A stretch of DNA of 64,000 nucleotides. Origin: Hylemonella sp. Its GTDB lineage: Bacteria; Pseudomonadota; Gammaproteobacteria; Burkholderiales; Burkholderiaceae_C. The position numbers and the translations under genes are program-made. Within the stretch, counting starts at the first letter, position 1. The number at the start of each line of letters is the position of its first letter. Of this stretch, positions 32,280-40,345 are shown one piece after another. Where the stretch lies: positions 186,001 through 250,000 of the forward strand of contig JAUYQZ010000049.1 in the NCBI GenBank assembly GCA_030695415.1, read 5' to 3'. The notes beneath the pieces were generated by a model. The model was given only the letters and a program-made list of their open reading frames with translations, searched no databases and was not told the DNA's origin.

Positions 32280-35165
32280 TCAGCCCAGCAAGGCTGCCGC
32301 CCCGAAGCCCTGTGTCTTGGCCGGCGTGCCGCCGCGGCGGATGGCCACGGCGCAGTACTTGAACTCCGGGATCTTGGCGACGGGATCAAACGCGGCGTTG
32401 GTGATCAGGTTGGCCGCCGCCTCGTAGTAGGCGAAGGGGATGAAGACGGCGCCGCGCGGCGTGCCGTCGTCACGGCGCAGGTGGATGGCCACCTGGCCGC
32501 GGCGCGAGGCCACGGTCACCACGTCGCCAGGCTGCAGGCCCAGCTCGGCCATGTCGTCACCGCACATGGAAGCGGTGGCGATGGGCTCGATGGCATCGAG
32601 CACGCCCGAGCGGCGCGTCATGCTGCCGGTGTGCCAGTGTTCGAGCTGGCGGCCGGTGATGAGCACGAAGGGGAACTCGGCGTCGGGGCGCTCGTTGGCC
32701 GGGATGATGTCGGCCGGCACCAGCTTGACCTTGCCGTCGGCCGTGGGGAAGTCGTCGATGAAGACCGTGGGCTGGCCCGGGTCTTCGGCGCTCAGGCAGG
32801 GGTAGGTCACGCTGGATTCCTTCTCCAGGCGCTCCCAGGTGATGCCCGAGATGGCGGCGTGCATGGCCTGACGCATCTCTTCGTAGACTGCGGCGACACC
32901 GGCGTGTTCACCGGGGTAGTTCCAGTTCAGGCCCATGCGCTTGGCGATCTGCTGGATGATCCACAAGTCGGGCTTGGCTTCACCGGGCGGCGTGACGGCC
33001 TGCTTGCCCAGCTGCACCATGCGGTCGGTGTTGCTGACGGTGCCGGTCTTCTCGGGCCAGGCGGTGGCGGGCAGCACGACGTCGGCCAGCCAGGCGGTCT
33101 CGGTCATGAAGATGTCCTGCACGACCAGGTGTTGCAACTCGGCCAGTGCGTGGCGCGCATGGTTCAGGTCGGGGTCGCTCATGGCGGGGTTCTCGCCCTC
33201 CACGTACATGCCCCAGATCTTGTGCGGGTCGCTGGCCGGTGCCAGGGCCTTGTGCATGATCTCGACCACGGTGTAGCCGGGCTTGTCGTCCAGCTTCACA
33301 TCCCAGAATTTCTCGAACCAGTCGTGCGCGCCCTTGTTGTCGACGCGCTGGTAGTTCGGGAACATCATGGGGATCAGGCCGGCATCGCTGGCGCCCTGCA
33401 CATTGTTCTGGCCGCGCAGCGGGTGCAGGCCGGAGCCGGGCTTGCCAATCTGGCCCGTCACCGCGCACAGCGCGATCAGGCAACGCGCGTTGTCCGTGCC
33501 GTGCACGTGCTGGCTCACGCCCATGCCCCACAGGATCATGGAGGCCTTGGAGGTGGCGAACTCGCGCGCTACTTCGCGCAGCTTCTGGGCGGGGATGCCG
33601 CAGATGGGCTCCATGGCCTCGGGGCTGTAGCCCTTGACGTTGGCCTTCAGCGCCTCGAAGTTGCTGGCGCGCTTCTTCACGAAGTCCTTGTCCACCAGGC
33701 CTTCCTCGATCACCGTGTAGATCATGGCGTTGAGCATGGCCACGTCGGTGTCGGGCTTGAACTGCAGGGTGCGCCAGGCGTGTTTGCCGATATCGGTGAT
33801 GCGCGGGTCGGCCAGCACGATCTTGGCGCCGGCCTTGGCGGCGTTCTTCATCCAGGTGGCAGCCACCGGGTGGTTGGCCGTGGGGTTGGAGCCGATCACG
33901 AAGATGAGATCGGAGTGCTCCACGTCATTGACCTGGTTGGACACGGCGCCCGAGCCCACGCCTTCGAGCAGGGCGGCCACGCTGGAGGCATGGCACAGGC
34001 GCGTGCAGTGGTCCACGTTGTTGCTGCCGAAACCGGTGCGCACCAGCTTCTGGAAGAGGTAGGCCTCTTCGTTGCTGCCCTTGGCCGAGCCGAAGCCGGC
34101 CAGGGACTTCTTGCCCTTGGTGTCGCGCAGGCGGCTCAGGCCGCCGGCAGCGAATTCCAGCGCCTCTTCCCACGTGGCTTCGCGGAACATGGTGTCGATG
34201 ATCGACGGGTCCTCGCTCATCTGGCGGTTCAGCGCGTCGATGGCCTCCGGGTCCTTGGGGACACCGGCCTTGCGGATCAGCGGCTTGGTCAGGCGCTGCG
34301 GGCTGTGCGCGTAGTCGAAACCGAAACGGCCCTTGACGCACAGGCGATTGTGGTTGGCCGGGCCATCGCGTCCGTCGACGCTGATGATCTTGTTGTCCTT
34401 GACGTTGTAGGTGATCAGGCAACCGACACCGCAGAAGGGGCAGACCGAGTCGACCTTCTTGTCGACCTGCTGCGAACCGACACGCGTCTTGGGCATGAGG
34501 GCGCCCGTGGGGCAGGCCTGCACGCACTCGCCGCAGGCCACGCAGGTGCTGTCGCCCATGGGGTCGTTCAGGTCGAACACGATCTCGCTGTGGTTGCCAC
34601 GCATCGCGTAGCCGATCACGTCGTTGACCTGCTCCTCGCGGCAGGCGCGCACGCAGCGGTTGCACTGGATGCAGGCATCCAGGTTGACGGCCATGGCCGG
34701 ATGCGAGATGTCGGCCTTGGGCTGCTCGCGGCGCAGGGCCTTGAGCGCGGGGCGCACAGTGACGCCCGCCTGGTCGGCCCATTGCGACAGTTCACCATGC
34801 TGCAGCTTCTCGTCCTGCTCGTCCCACTTGTAGCCGGTGTCGGGCATGTCGGACAGCAGCATCTCCAGCACCATCTTCTGGCTCTTGACGGCGCGCTCGC
34901 TCTGGCTCTGCACTTCCATGCCGGCGGTGGCGCTGCGGCAGCAGCTGGGCGCCAGCGTGCGCTCGCCCTTGACCTCGACCACGCAGGCGCGGCAGTTACC
35001 GTCGGCGCGGTAGCCTTCCTTGTAGCAAAGGTGCGGGATCTCCATGCCCATGCGCTTGGCAACGGTCAGGATGGTTTCACCAGCGTAGGCCTGGGCCTTC
35101 TTGCCGTCGAGCGTGAACTCGACGATCTGCGGGGTGACTTCGTTGAGCTTGGCGGGTGCGTTCAT
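32280..35165 (-). CDS. fdsA: NAD-dependent formate dehydrogenase alpha subunit
   Basis: The cytosolic molybdenum subunit that oxidises formate and passes electrons to the FMN/NAD subunit. The 961-residue protein has a NuoG-like N-terminus with a [2Fe-2S] site (Cys47, 58, 61 and 75 or 76 in HLCYKEG, GNCRACVVEV and PSCCRS). The ferredoxin clusters CIQCNRCVRACREEQ and CVACGECVQACPTGAL follow, then the FdhA [4Fe-4S] site CPFCGVGC. The cofactor domain has the metal ligand Cys in CTRLCHASSVAALLEG. The ATG at 35165 overlaps the stop of the fused subunit by four bases (ATGA). Confidence 0.95.
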   Translation of the reverse strand: MNAPAKLNEVTPQIVEFTLDGKKAQAYAGETILTVAKRMGMEIPHLCYKEGYRADGNCRACVVEVKGERTLAPSCCRSATAGMEVQSQSERAVKSQKMVLEMLLSDMPDTGYKWDEQDEKLQHGELSQWADQAGVTVRPALKALRREQPKADISHPAMAVNLDACIQCNRCVRACREEQVNDVIGYAMRGNHSEIVFDLNDPMGDSTCVACGECVQACPTGALMPKTRVGSQQVDKKVDSVCPFCGVGCLITYNVKDNKIISVDGRDGPANHNRLCVKGRFGFDYAHSPQRLTKPLIRKAGVPKDPEAIDALNRQMSEDPSIIDTMFREATWEEALEFAAGGLSRLRDTKGKKSLAGFGSAKGSNEEAYLFQKLVRTGFGSNNVDHCTRLCHASSVAALLEGVGSGAVSNQVNDVEHSDLIFVIGSNPTANHPVAATWMKNAAKAGAKIVLADPRITDIGKHAWRTLQFKPDTDVAMLNAMIYTVIEEGLVDKDFVKKRASNFEALKANVKGYSPEAMEPICGIPAQKLREVAREFATSKASMILWGMGVSQHVHGTDNARCLIALCAVTGQIGKPGSGLHPLRGQNNVQGASDAGLIPMMFPNYQRVDNKGAHDWFEKFWDVKLDDKPGYTVVEIMHKALAPASDPHKIWGMYVEGENPAMSDPDLNHARHALAELQHLVVQDIFMTETAWLADVVLPATAWPEKTGTVSNTDRMVQLGKQAVTPPGEAKPDLWIIQQIAKRMGLNWNYPGEHAGVAAVYEEMRQAMHAAISGITWERLEKESSVTYPCLSAEDPGQPTVFIDDFPTADGKVKLVPADIIPANERPDAEFPFVLITGRQLEHWHTGSMTRRSGVLDAIEPIATASMCGDDMAELGLQPGDVVTVASRRGQVAIHLRRDDGTPRGAVFIPFAYYEAAANLITNAAFDPVAKIPEFKYCAVAIRRGGTPAKTQGFGAAALLG

Positions 35166-36979
35166 GCTTGGGCTCCCAGTTCCTGGGGGAAGTATTTCTG
35201 GACACAGCGGATGGGGTTGGGTGCGGCCTGGCCCAGGCCGCAGATGGAGGCGTCGGCCATGACCTGGCACAGGTCTTCCAGCGTCTCGTTGTCCCAGGTC
35301 TTGGCTTCCATCAGCTTGACGGCCTTGGCCGTGCCCACGCGGCAGGGCGTGCACTGGCCACAGCTCTCGTCGGCGAAGAAGCGCATCATGTTCACGGCGG
35401 CTTCACGCGCCGTGTCCTTCTGACTCAGCACGATGACGGCGGCCGAGCCGATGAAACAGCCATAGGGCTGCAGGGTGTCGAAGTCCAGCGGGATGTCGCC
35501 CATGCTGGCCGGCAGGATGCCGCCCGAGGCGCCACCCGGCAGGTAGGCGTAGAGCTCATGGCCGTCGAGCATGCCGCCGCAGTACTGGTCGACCAGTTCG
35601 CGGATGGTGATGCCGGCCGGCGCCAGCTTGACGCCCGGGTGCTTGACGCGGCCGCTGACACTGAAGGAACGCAGACCCTTGCGCCCGTTGGCGCCAAAGC
35701 TGGAGAACCAGCTGGGGCCCTTCTGCACGATGTCGCGCACCCAGTACAGGGTCTCGAAGTTGTGCTCCAGTGTGGGACGGCCGAACAGGCCGACCTGGGC
35801 GATGTAGGGCGGGCGCATGCGGGGTTCGCCACGCTTGCCTTCGATCGACTCGATCATGGCGGACTCTTCGCCGCAGATGTAGGCACCGGCGCCGCGGCGC
35901 AGTTCGATCAGCGGCAGCGGGCAAGGCGGGTTGGCCTGCAGGGCGGCCAGTTCGGCCTCCAGCAGGGCACGCGCGCCATGGTATTCGTCACGCAGGTAGA
36001 TGTAGCAGGCGCCCACGCCCACGGCGTAGGCCGCGACCAGCAGGCCTTCGAGGAAACGGTGCGGGTCACGCTCCAGGTAGGTGCGGTCCTTGAAGGTGCC
36101 GGGCTCGCCTTCGTCGATGTTCACGGCCATCAGCTTGGGGGCGGGCTGGTCGCGCACGATGCGCCACTTGCGCCCGGCCGGGAAACCGGCGCCGCCCAGG
36201 CCGCGCAGGCCCGAGTCTTCCATGGCCTTGATGACGGGCTCGACCTCCTGCTTGCCACTGAGCAGGGCCGCCGCCAGCTGGTAGCCGCCCTTGGCCTTGT
36301 AGGCTTCAAAGCCCACGAAGTCGGGCGAGACCTGCTGCTGACTCGGGGCGGGAGAGATGGACTTGAGGGCCAGCGCCGCCGGCTCGAAAGCCGCCTTGCC
36401 GCTGGACTTCGGGTGTGTGGTGGCGGCAGCCTTCACGGCCTTGGCCACGCTCTCGGGGGTGGCGCGCAGCACCGGGTTCTGGTGCACCACCGCCACCGGT
36501 GCCTGCTCGCAGCGGCCCACACAGGGCGCGTGGATCACGCGCACATCCCCCGTCAGGGTGGTCTGCAGCTTGCTCATCAGGCTCTGGGCGCCATGCATCT
36601 CGCAGCTCAGGCCGTCGCAGACGCGCACGGTCAGGCCGGGGGCCTTCTCGTCGCCCTTGACCACCTCGAAGTGGTGATAGAAGGTGGCCACTTCATAGAC
36701 CTCGGCCATGGGAATGTTCATTTCCTTGGCCAGCGCCACCAGATGCCGGTCATGCAGGCAGCGGTAGGCGTCGTTGAGCTTGTGCAGGTGCTCGATCAGC
36801 AGGTCGCGGCGGTGGCCGTTGGCGGGCCTGGCACCAATCAGGGTGATGACTTCGGCCAGCGACTTGTCGTCGGCCTGGCGGCCCTTGAGCTTGCTCTTGC
36901 GGCGAATGCGTTCACGCAGATCATCGACGGTGGCGACAGCCACGGCCTGGATTTCGCCTTTGCGGCCGGGATGGTTCAT
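35162..36979 (-). CDS. Fused FdsG-FdsB subunit of NAD-dependent formate dehydrogenase
   Basis: The diaphorase part of the soluble enzyme. A 605-residue polypeptide joins two subunits that are separate in Cupriavidus necator. Residues about 1-185 are NuoE/FdsG-like, with a [2Fe-2S] site in VCDGLSCEMHG and PCVGRCEQAP. A Pro/Ser/Ala linker (about 190-215) leads to a NuoF/FdsB-like part, with the NAD/FMN motifs GLRGLGGAGFPAGRKW and NIDEGEPGTFKDR and a [4Fe-4S] site ESCGQCTPCRVG. Electrons go from FdsA to FMN and reduce NAD+. It is the first gene of a compact fdsGB-fdsA operon. fdsC and fdsD are not present next to it. Confidence 0.93.
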   Translation of the reverse strand: MNHPGRKGEIQAVAVATVDDLRERIRRKSKLKGRQADDKSLAEVITLIGARPANGHRRDLLIEHLHKLNDAYRCLHDRHLVALAKEMNIPMAEVYEVATFYHHFEVVKGDEKAPGLTVRVCDGLSCEMHGAQSLMSKLQTTLTGDVRVIHAPCVGRCEQAPVAVVHQNPVLRATPESVAKAVKAAATTHPKSSGKAAFEPAALALKSISPAPSQQQVSPDFVGFEAYKAKGGYQLAAALLSGKQEVEPVIKAMEDSGLRGLGGAGFPAGRKWRIVRDQPAPKLMAVNIDEGEPGTFKDRTYLERDPHRFLEGLLVAAYAVGVGACYIYLRDEYHGARALLEAELAALQANPPCPLPLIELRRGAGAYICGEESAMIESIEGKRGEPRMRPPYIAQVGLFGRPTLEHNFETLYWVRDIVQKGPSWFSSFGANGRKGLRSFSVSGRVKHPGVKLAPAGITIRELVDQYCGGMLDGHELYAYLPGGASGGILPASMGDIPLDFDTLQPYGCFIGSAAVIVLSQKDTAREAAVNMMRFFADESCGQCTPCRVGTAKAVKLMEAKTWDNETLEDLCQVMADASICGLGQAAPNPIRCVQKYFPQELGAQA

Positions 36980-37109
36980 GGAGATGTCCCTCGGTTCAAA
37001 ACTATGTGCGCAGTGTCCGCCCGGGCCGGGGCCCGGTCAAATTGCATGGAAACATGTCTTCATTCACGAAATAAATGCTGCAGTGCAATATTAAGCAATA
37101 AAAGTAATC

Positions 37110-37127
37110 AAAAAAGCCCCGAGGGGG
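37110..37127 (-). terminator. Possible weak terminator after the LysR gene
   Basis: On the minus strand CCCCCTCGGGGC is followed by six T, shortly after the LysR stop codon. The stem is short, so only partial termination is likely. The AT-rich stretch downstream of it should hold the promoter of the fds operon. Confidence 0.4.
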
Positions 37128-37141
37128 ACTTTCGTGATGGA

Positions 37142-38095
37142 TCAGGCGTGCAGCAAACCCGTGTGGGCTGCGGCATGGCGCAGCCAGGCCGCGTCCTTCG
37201 CCAGGGTGAGCGCCGCTTCGAGCGGGCGGGAATGGCGCTCGGCCGTCTGCACCATGAAGCCGATGGGTGTTTTCACTTCGGGCCCGGTCAGCGGATGGGC
37301 TTCGAGTTCGCGATAGGCGCGCACCGCGCCGACCAGGGCCCCCGGCATGACGCAGCAGACGACGCCGCCCAGGGCACTGAGCGCCAGCGTGAGCAGGGAA
37401 TTGGTCTCCAGCATCGGCGTGACCTTGACGCCGGCCTGGGCAAAGGCGCCGTCGACGATGGATCGGTTGTGCATCTCGGGGGTCTGCAGGCACAGGGGGA
37501 GCGTGGCCGCTTCCTGCCAGGACATGGGCGCACCAAAGCGCATGCCCTGCCCCTCCTGCTCCGGCGCCTGAGCCGCCCTGCGCACCAGGAAGTAGTGCTC
37601 GGTGTACTGCAGATGGGTCTGAAGCGCCCCGGCCACCGGACGCACGCGCTCGATGAAACCCAGGCCCAGGTCCAGTGTGAGCTGCTCCAGCCCGGCCTCG
37701 ATCTCCGGCGAGCTCATGGAGCGCACCACCGGCGTGATGCCGGGGTGGCGCGTCTGCAGCATGGCGGCGAAGCGCGCCGCCACCGGCTCGGCCGAGGGCA
37801 CAACGCCGATGGCCAGGCGGCCCTGCGGCTGGCCACTGACGCTGCTCAGGTCCTGTCGCAGCAGGAGTTCCTCGCGCAACATGCGCCGGGCGCTGTCGAG
37901 CAGGCGGTCCCCCTCGGGGGTGAAGCCAACGAAGGTGCGCCCGCGCTTGACGATGGGGCCGCCGAACTCCTCCTCCAGTGCGCGGATGGCATTGGAGAGC
38001 GCCGGCTGCGTGACGAAGCAGGACTGGGCCGCGCGGGCGAAATGCTTGTGCTCGTCAAGGGCGACGAGGTAGCGCATGGAGACGAGCAGGTTCAT
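37142..38095 (-). CDS. LysR-type regulator upstream of the fds operon
   Basis: A 317-residue LysR regulator. The winged helix-turn-helix is MRYLVALDEHKHFARAAQSCFVTQPALSNAIRALEEEFGGPIVKR; the effector domain starts near GRLAIGVVPSAEP and contains the usual two-lobed periplasmic-binding-like fold. It lies upstream of the fused fdsGB gene on the same strand, 162 bases away. An FdsR-like role in activating formate dehydrogenase is likely by position; in Cupriavidus the LysR-type FdsR gene also borders the fds operon. Alternatively it may act as an OxyR-like or general metabolic regulator. Its 5' end has a degenerate copy near 39770. Confidence 0.88.
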   Translation of the reverse strand: MNLLVSMRYLVALDEHKHFARAAQSCFVTQPALSNAIRALEEEFGGPIVKRGRTFVGFTPEGDRLLDSARRMLREELLLRQDLSSVSGQPQGRLAIGVVPSAEPVAARFAAMLQTRHPGITPVVRSMSSPEIEAGLEQLTLDLGLGFIERVRPVAGALQTHLQYTEHYFLVRRAAQAPEQEGQGMRFGAPMSWQEAATLPLCLQTPEMHNRSIVDGAFAQAGVKVTPMLETNSLLTLALSALGGVVCCVMPGALVGAVRAYRELEAHPLTGPEVKTPIGFMVQTAERHSRPLEAALTLAKDAAWLRHAAAHTGLLHA

Positions 38096-38145
38096 GGCCT
38101 GTCATCTTGCCAGAACGTGAACTTGTGCTCTCCCGGGCCAGATTG

Positions 38146-38426
38146 CTAGGGACCCTCTGCATAACTCCCGCCATGCGCGTTCGAGTCAAAAACGGGATGA
38201 TTTGACCGCCAACATCGCGCGTCGTGTGCCCGTAGGCACACGCAAGCGATTTGGTGGGCAAAGGGCCCGTTTTTGGCCGAACCCCTTCGGGGGCGTGGTT
38301 TTGCGGGCGATCCGCGACGTTACAAAACCAGGCAAGCCGTCCAGGCTTGCCTTGGGTTTTGCGCCTTGCGGCTCATCCCGCAAAAGCCCCGCCGCGCGCG
38401 GCGGGAGTTACGCAGAGGGCCCCTAG
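38146..38426. mobile_element. 273-bp MITE with 30-bp terminal inverted repeats and CTAG duplications
   Basis: The ends at 38150-38179 and 38393-38422 are inverted copies matching at 26 of 30 bases (CCCTCTGC, TAACTCCCGCC and GCGCG shared). They are bounded by CTAG at 38146 and at 38423, as after target duplication. No transposase is encoded. The inside holds two hairpins (GTGTGCC-CGTA-GGCACAC and AGGCAAGCC with its complement). CTAG targets suggest mobilisation by an IS5-type transposase (inference). It fills most of the 455-base gap between the LysR gene and the binding-protein gene; the remainder is an AT-rich promoter region. Confidence 0.82.
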
Positions 38427-38550
38427 GGGAAAACACTGAAACGAAAACTCAATTGATTCATTCAAATAACTATACTTAATAACCATTTAACGACACTCCA
38501 GCCCGCAGACAGACACTCTGAATGAAGGGCTGAACTGTCCAGGAGAACCT

Positions 38551-39681
38551 ATGTTTCGACCCTTCGTATTGGCCATTGGATTGATGATGGGTGGCGTGGT
38601 GGTCGCGGGAGACCGCGGCGTCACGCCCACGGAAGTACGCCTCGGAGCCTCTGCCGTTCTGAGCGGGCCGCTGGGGCCCCAGACGCTGGAATTCGGTGAA
38701 GGCTCACGGCTGTACTTCGACGCGGTGAACGCAGCGGGCGGTGTGCATGGACGCAAGATTTCCTACACCACCCTGGACGACGGCTTCGACGTGAAACGCG
38801 CAGTCGAGAACACCCGCAAGCTGATCGACGAGCAGGGTGTTTTCATGATCTACAACAACACGGGAACGGCCCAGACCGGGGCCATCCTGCCCCTGGCCGA
38901 AGAAAGCCGAACCATCATCTTCGGCCCCGTGACCGGCGCCACGGCCTTTCGCAACAAGGTCAACCCCTATCTCTTCCACGTGAGGGCGAGCTACGCCGAC
39001 GAGGCACGCCGCATCGTGTCGCACCTGCAGGACACGGGCATCAGCCGCGTGGTCGTGGTGTACCAGGACGACGGCCTGGGCAAGACCCTGCTGTCCGAAC
39101 TGCAGCAGGCCGCGGCCGCCGCCAAAATCAGCTTCAACACCGAGGTCAAGCTCGACCCCAAGGCCCCCGACTACGCTGGCGCCGTCGCCGCCACCGAGCG
39201 CGCCCAGCCCCAGGCCGTGCTGCTGGGCGTCGCGGGCGGCACGATGACGAACTTCATCAAGGCGACCTTGCAGACCAGCCTGCGCCCCACCTTCTACGGC
39301 TTCTCGATCGCCAACGTGGACTCTATCCGTCGCGACCTGAAGGAGCAGGCGCGTGGCATCGTGCTGGCGCAGGTCATGCCGCCTCTGCGCAACACCACCA
39401 TCCCGGTGGTGGCCGAGTACCACCGGCTCCTGCGCGAGAAGAATCCGTCGGCGGCCCCGTCGGCGTTCCAGCTTGAGGGCTTCGTCCACGCCAAGCTGCT
39501 CGTCGAGGGTCTGCGACGCGCGGGGCGCAACCTGAGCACGGCATCGTTCATCAAGGCCATGGAGGATGCCGGCGAGATCAGCTTCGGCCGCTTTGCGGCC
39601 AAATACTCGCCCAGCTCCCACAACGGCTCGTCCTACGTCGAGCTGGCGATCGTGGACAGTTCGGGGCAGCTGCGCTACTGA
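38551..39681 (+). CDS. ABC transporter substrate-binding protein, Leu/Ile/Val-type (type 1 periplasmic fold)
   Basis: A 376-residue periplasmic receptor. The short leader MFRPFVLAIGLMMGGVVVAG is followed by the family pattern VTPTEVRLGASAVLSGPLGPQ, then YFDAVNAAGGVHGRKI, VEDGF-like TLDDGFDVKRAVENTRKLI and VVVVYQDDGLGK. AGGAGA lies before the ATG. Such proteins feed branched-chain amino acid, amide or aromatic acid ABC transporters, or act as sensors' partners. No permease or ATPase gene is adjacent, so the ligand is open. An AT-rich upstream region (38430-38550) probably carries its promoter. Confidence 0.9.
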   Translation: MFRPFVLAIGLMMGGVVVAGDRGVTPTEVRLGASAVLSGPLGPQTLEFGEGSRLYFDAVNAAGGVHGRKISYTTLDDGFDVKRAVENTRKLIDEQGVFMIYNNTGTAQTGAILPLAEESRTIIFGPVTGATAFRNKVNPYLFHVRASYADEARRIVSHLQDTGISRVVVVYQDDGLGKTLLSELQQAAAAAKISFNTEVKLDPKAPDYAGAVAATERAQPQAVLLGVAGGTMTNFIKATLQTSLRPTFYGFSIANVDSIRRDLKEQARGIVLAQVMPPLRNTTIPVVAEYHRLLREKNPSAAPSAFQLEGFVHAKLLVEGLRRAGRNLSTASFIKAMEDAGEISFGRFAAKYSPSSHNGSSYVELAIVDSSGQLRY

Positions 39682-39738
39682 GCACCGCGCCACCTTGGTG
39701 TGGCGGTCAAGATGGGGCGCCAGACGGGTCTCGGTTTC

Positions 39739-39803
39739 GCTGGCGAAGGGCTTGTGCTCGTCCAGGGCGCCTAGGTCGGGCGTGGAGACGAACACCTCAT
39801 GGC
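39739..39803 (-). pseudogene. Degenerate fragment of a LysR gene 5' end
   Basis: On the minus strand the stretch reads FVSTPDLGALDEHKPFASETE, against LVSMRYLVALDEHKHFARAAQ at the start of the LysR protein encoded at 37142-38095. The DNA is clearly similar over some 60 bases. No rest of the gene follows. It lies just behind the binding-protein gene and is probably the scar of a duplication or recombination. Confidence 0.55.
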
Positions 39804-39861
39804 TTTGCGGTTTCGGCTGTTCTTGGATTGCGTACTTTGCTACCTGCGTAGCGTGTTTCTA

Positions 39862-39915
39862 CCCCCCACTCTCCCCCCCGCCCCTCTCTGCCCCCGCCGG
39901 GGGCAGAGAGGGGGG
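39862..39915 (+). repeat. GC-rich intergenic repeat, copy 1
   Basis: The motif is CCCCCCACT, a C-run, GCCCCTCTCTGCCCCC, then its complement, so the second half folds into a perfect GC-rich hairpin. A nearly identical inverted copy lies at 40257-40309. The 340 bases between them hold no convincing gene. Confidence 0.75.
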
Positions 39916-40256
39916 CCTGGATTTGGCTTTTGGTTCTTTGGACAGGCTTCTATGAAGCGATGAGTCGCCGCGGTGGCTGGTTTGCCGAGATTACTGGGCT
40001 GCGGTCGTAGTCAACGGGGAGAGTGGGGTGTGCCAAGGACAGCGGCCGCTGCGCGGCCTGCTGTGGGCGAGACAGGAGCAGTGCGGCACGTCATTGAACG
40101 CCTGTCTCGTCACTGGCCGGCGCAGCCGCCAACGGTGGTGAGCAGCGCCCGTGGGCGTTCTCTACGACCGCAGGCAGGCAGTCGCGGCCAGCAAGGATGA
40201 CCGCGACCTCACATGCCGTAGAAGCGCAGCCGGCGCGAAGAAACCAAATCAAGGCT

Positions 40257-40309
40257 CCCCTCTTTGCCCCCGGCGGGGGGCAGAGAGGGGCGGGGGGGTG
40301 AGTGGGGGG
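40257..40309 (-). repeat. GC-rich intergenic repeat, copy 2 (inverted)
   Basis: The same motif as at 39862-39915 in opposite orientation, with a few differences in the C-runs. It lies 36 bases past the apbC stop and may help end that transcript. Both copies resemble hairpin repeats common downstream of genes in Comamonadaceae (recalled). Confidence 0.75.
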
Positions 40310-40345
40310 TTGTTAAAAGCCCCGCCGGGGACCAAACCCCCAGTC

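Noticed and set aside
36980..37141. Precise LysR operator (T-N11-A) before fdsGB
   Set aside because: Several weak AT-rich inverted repeats fit loosely; none stands out enough to be named.
39862..40309. CRISPR-like array in the GC-rich repeat region
   Set aside because: Only two copies, in inverted order, with an unequal long interior; no cas genes.
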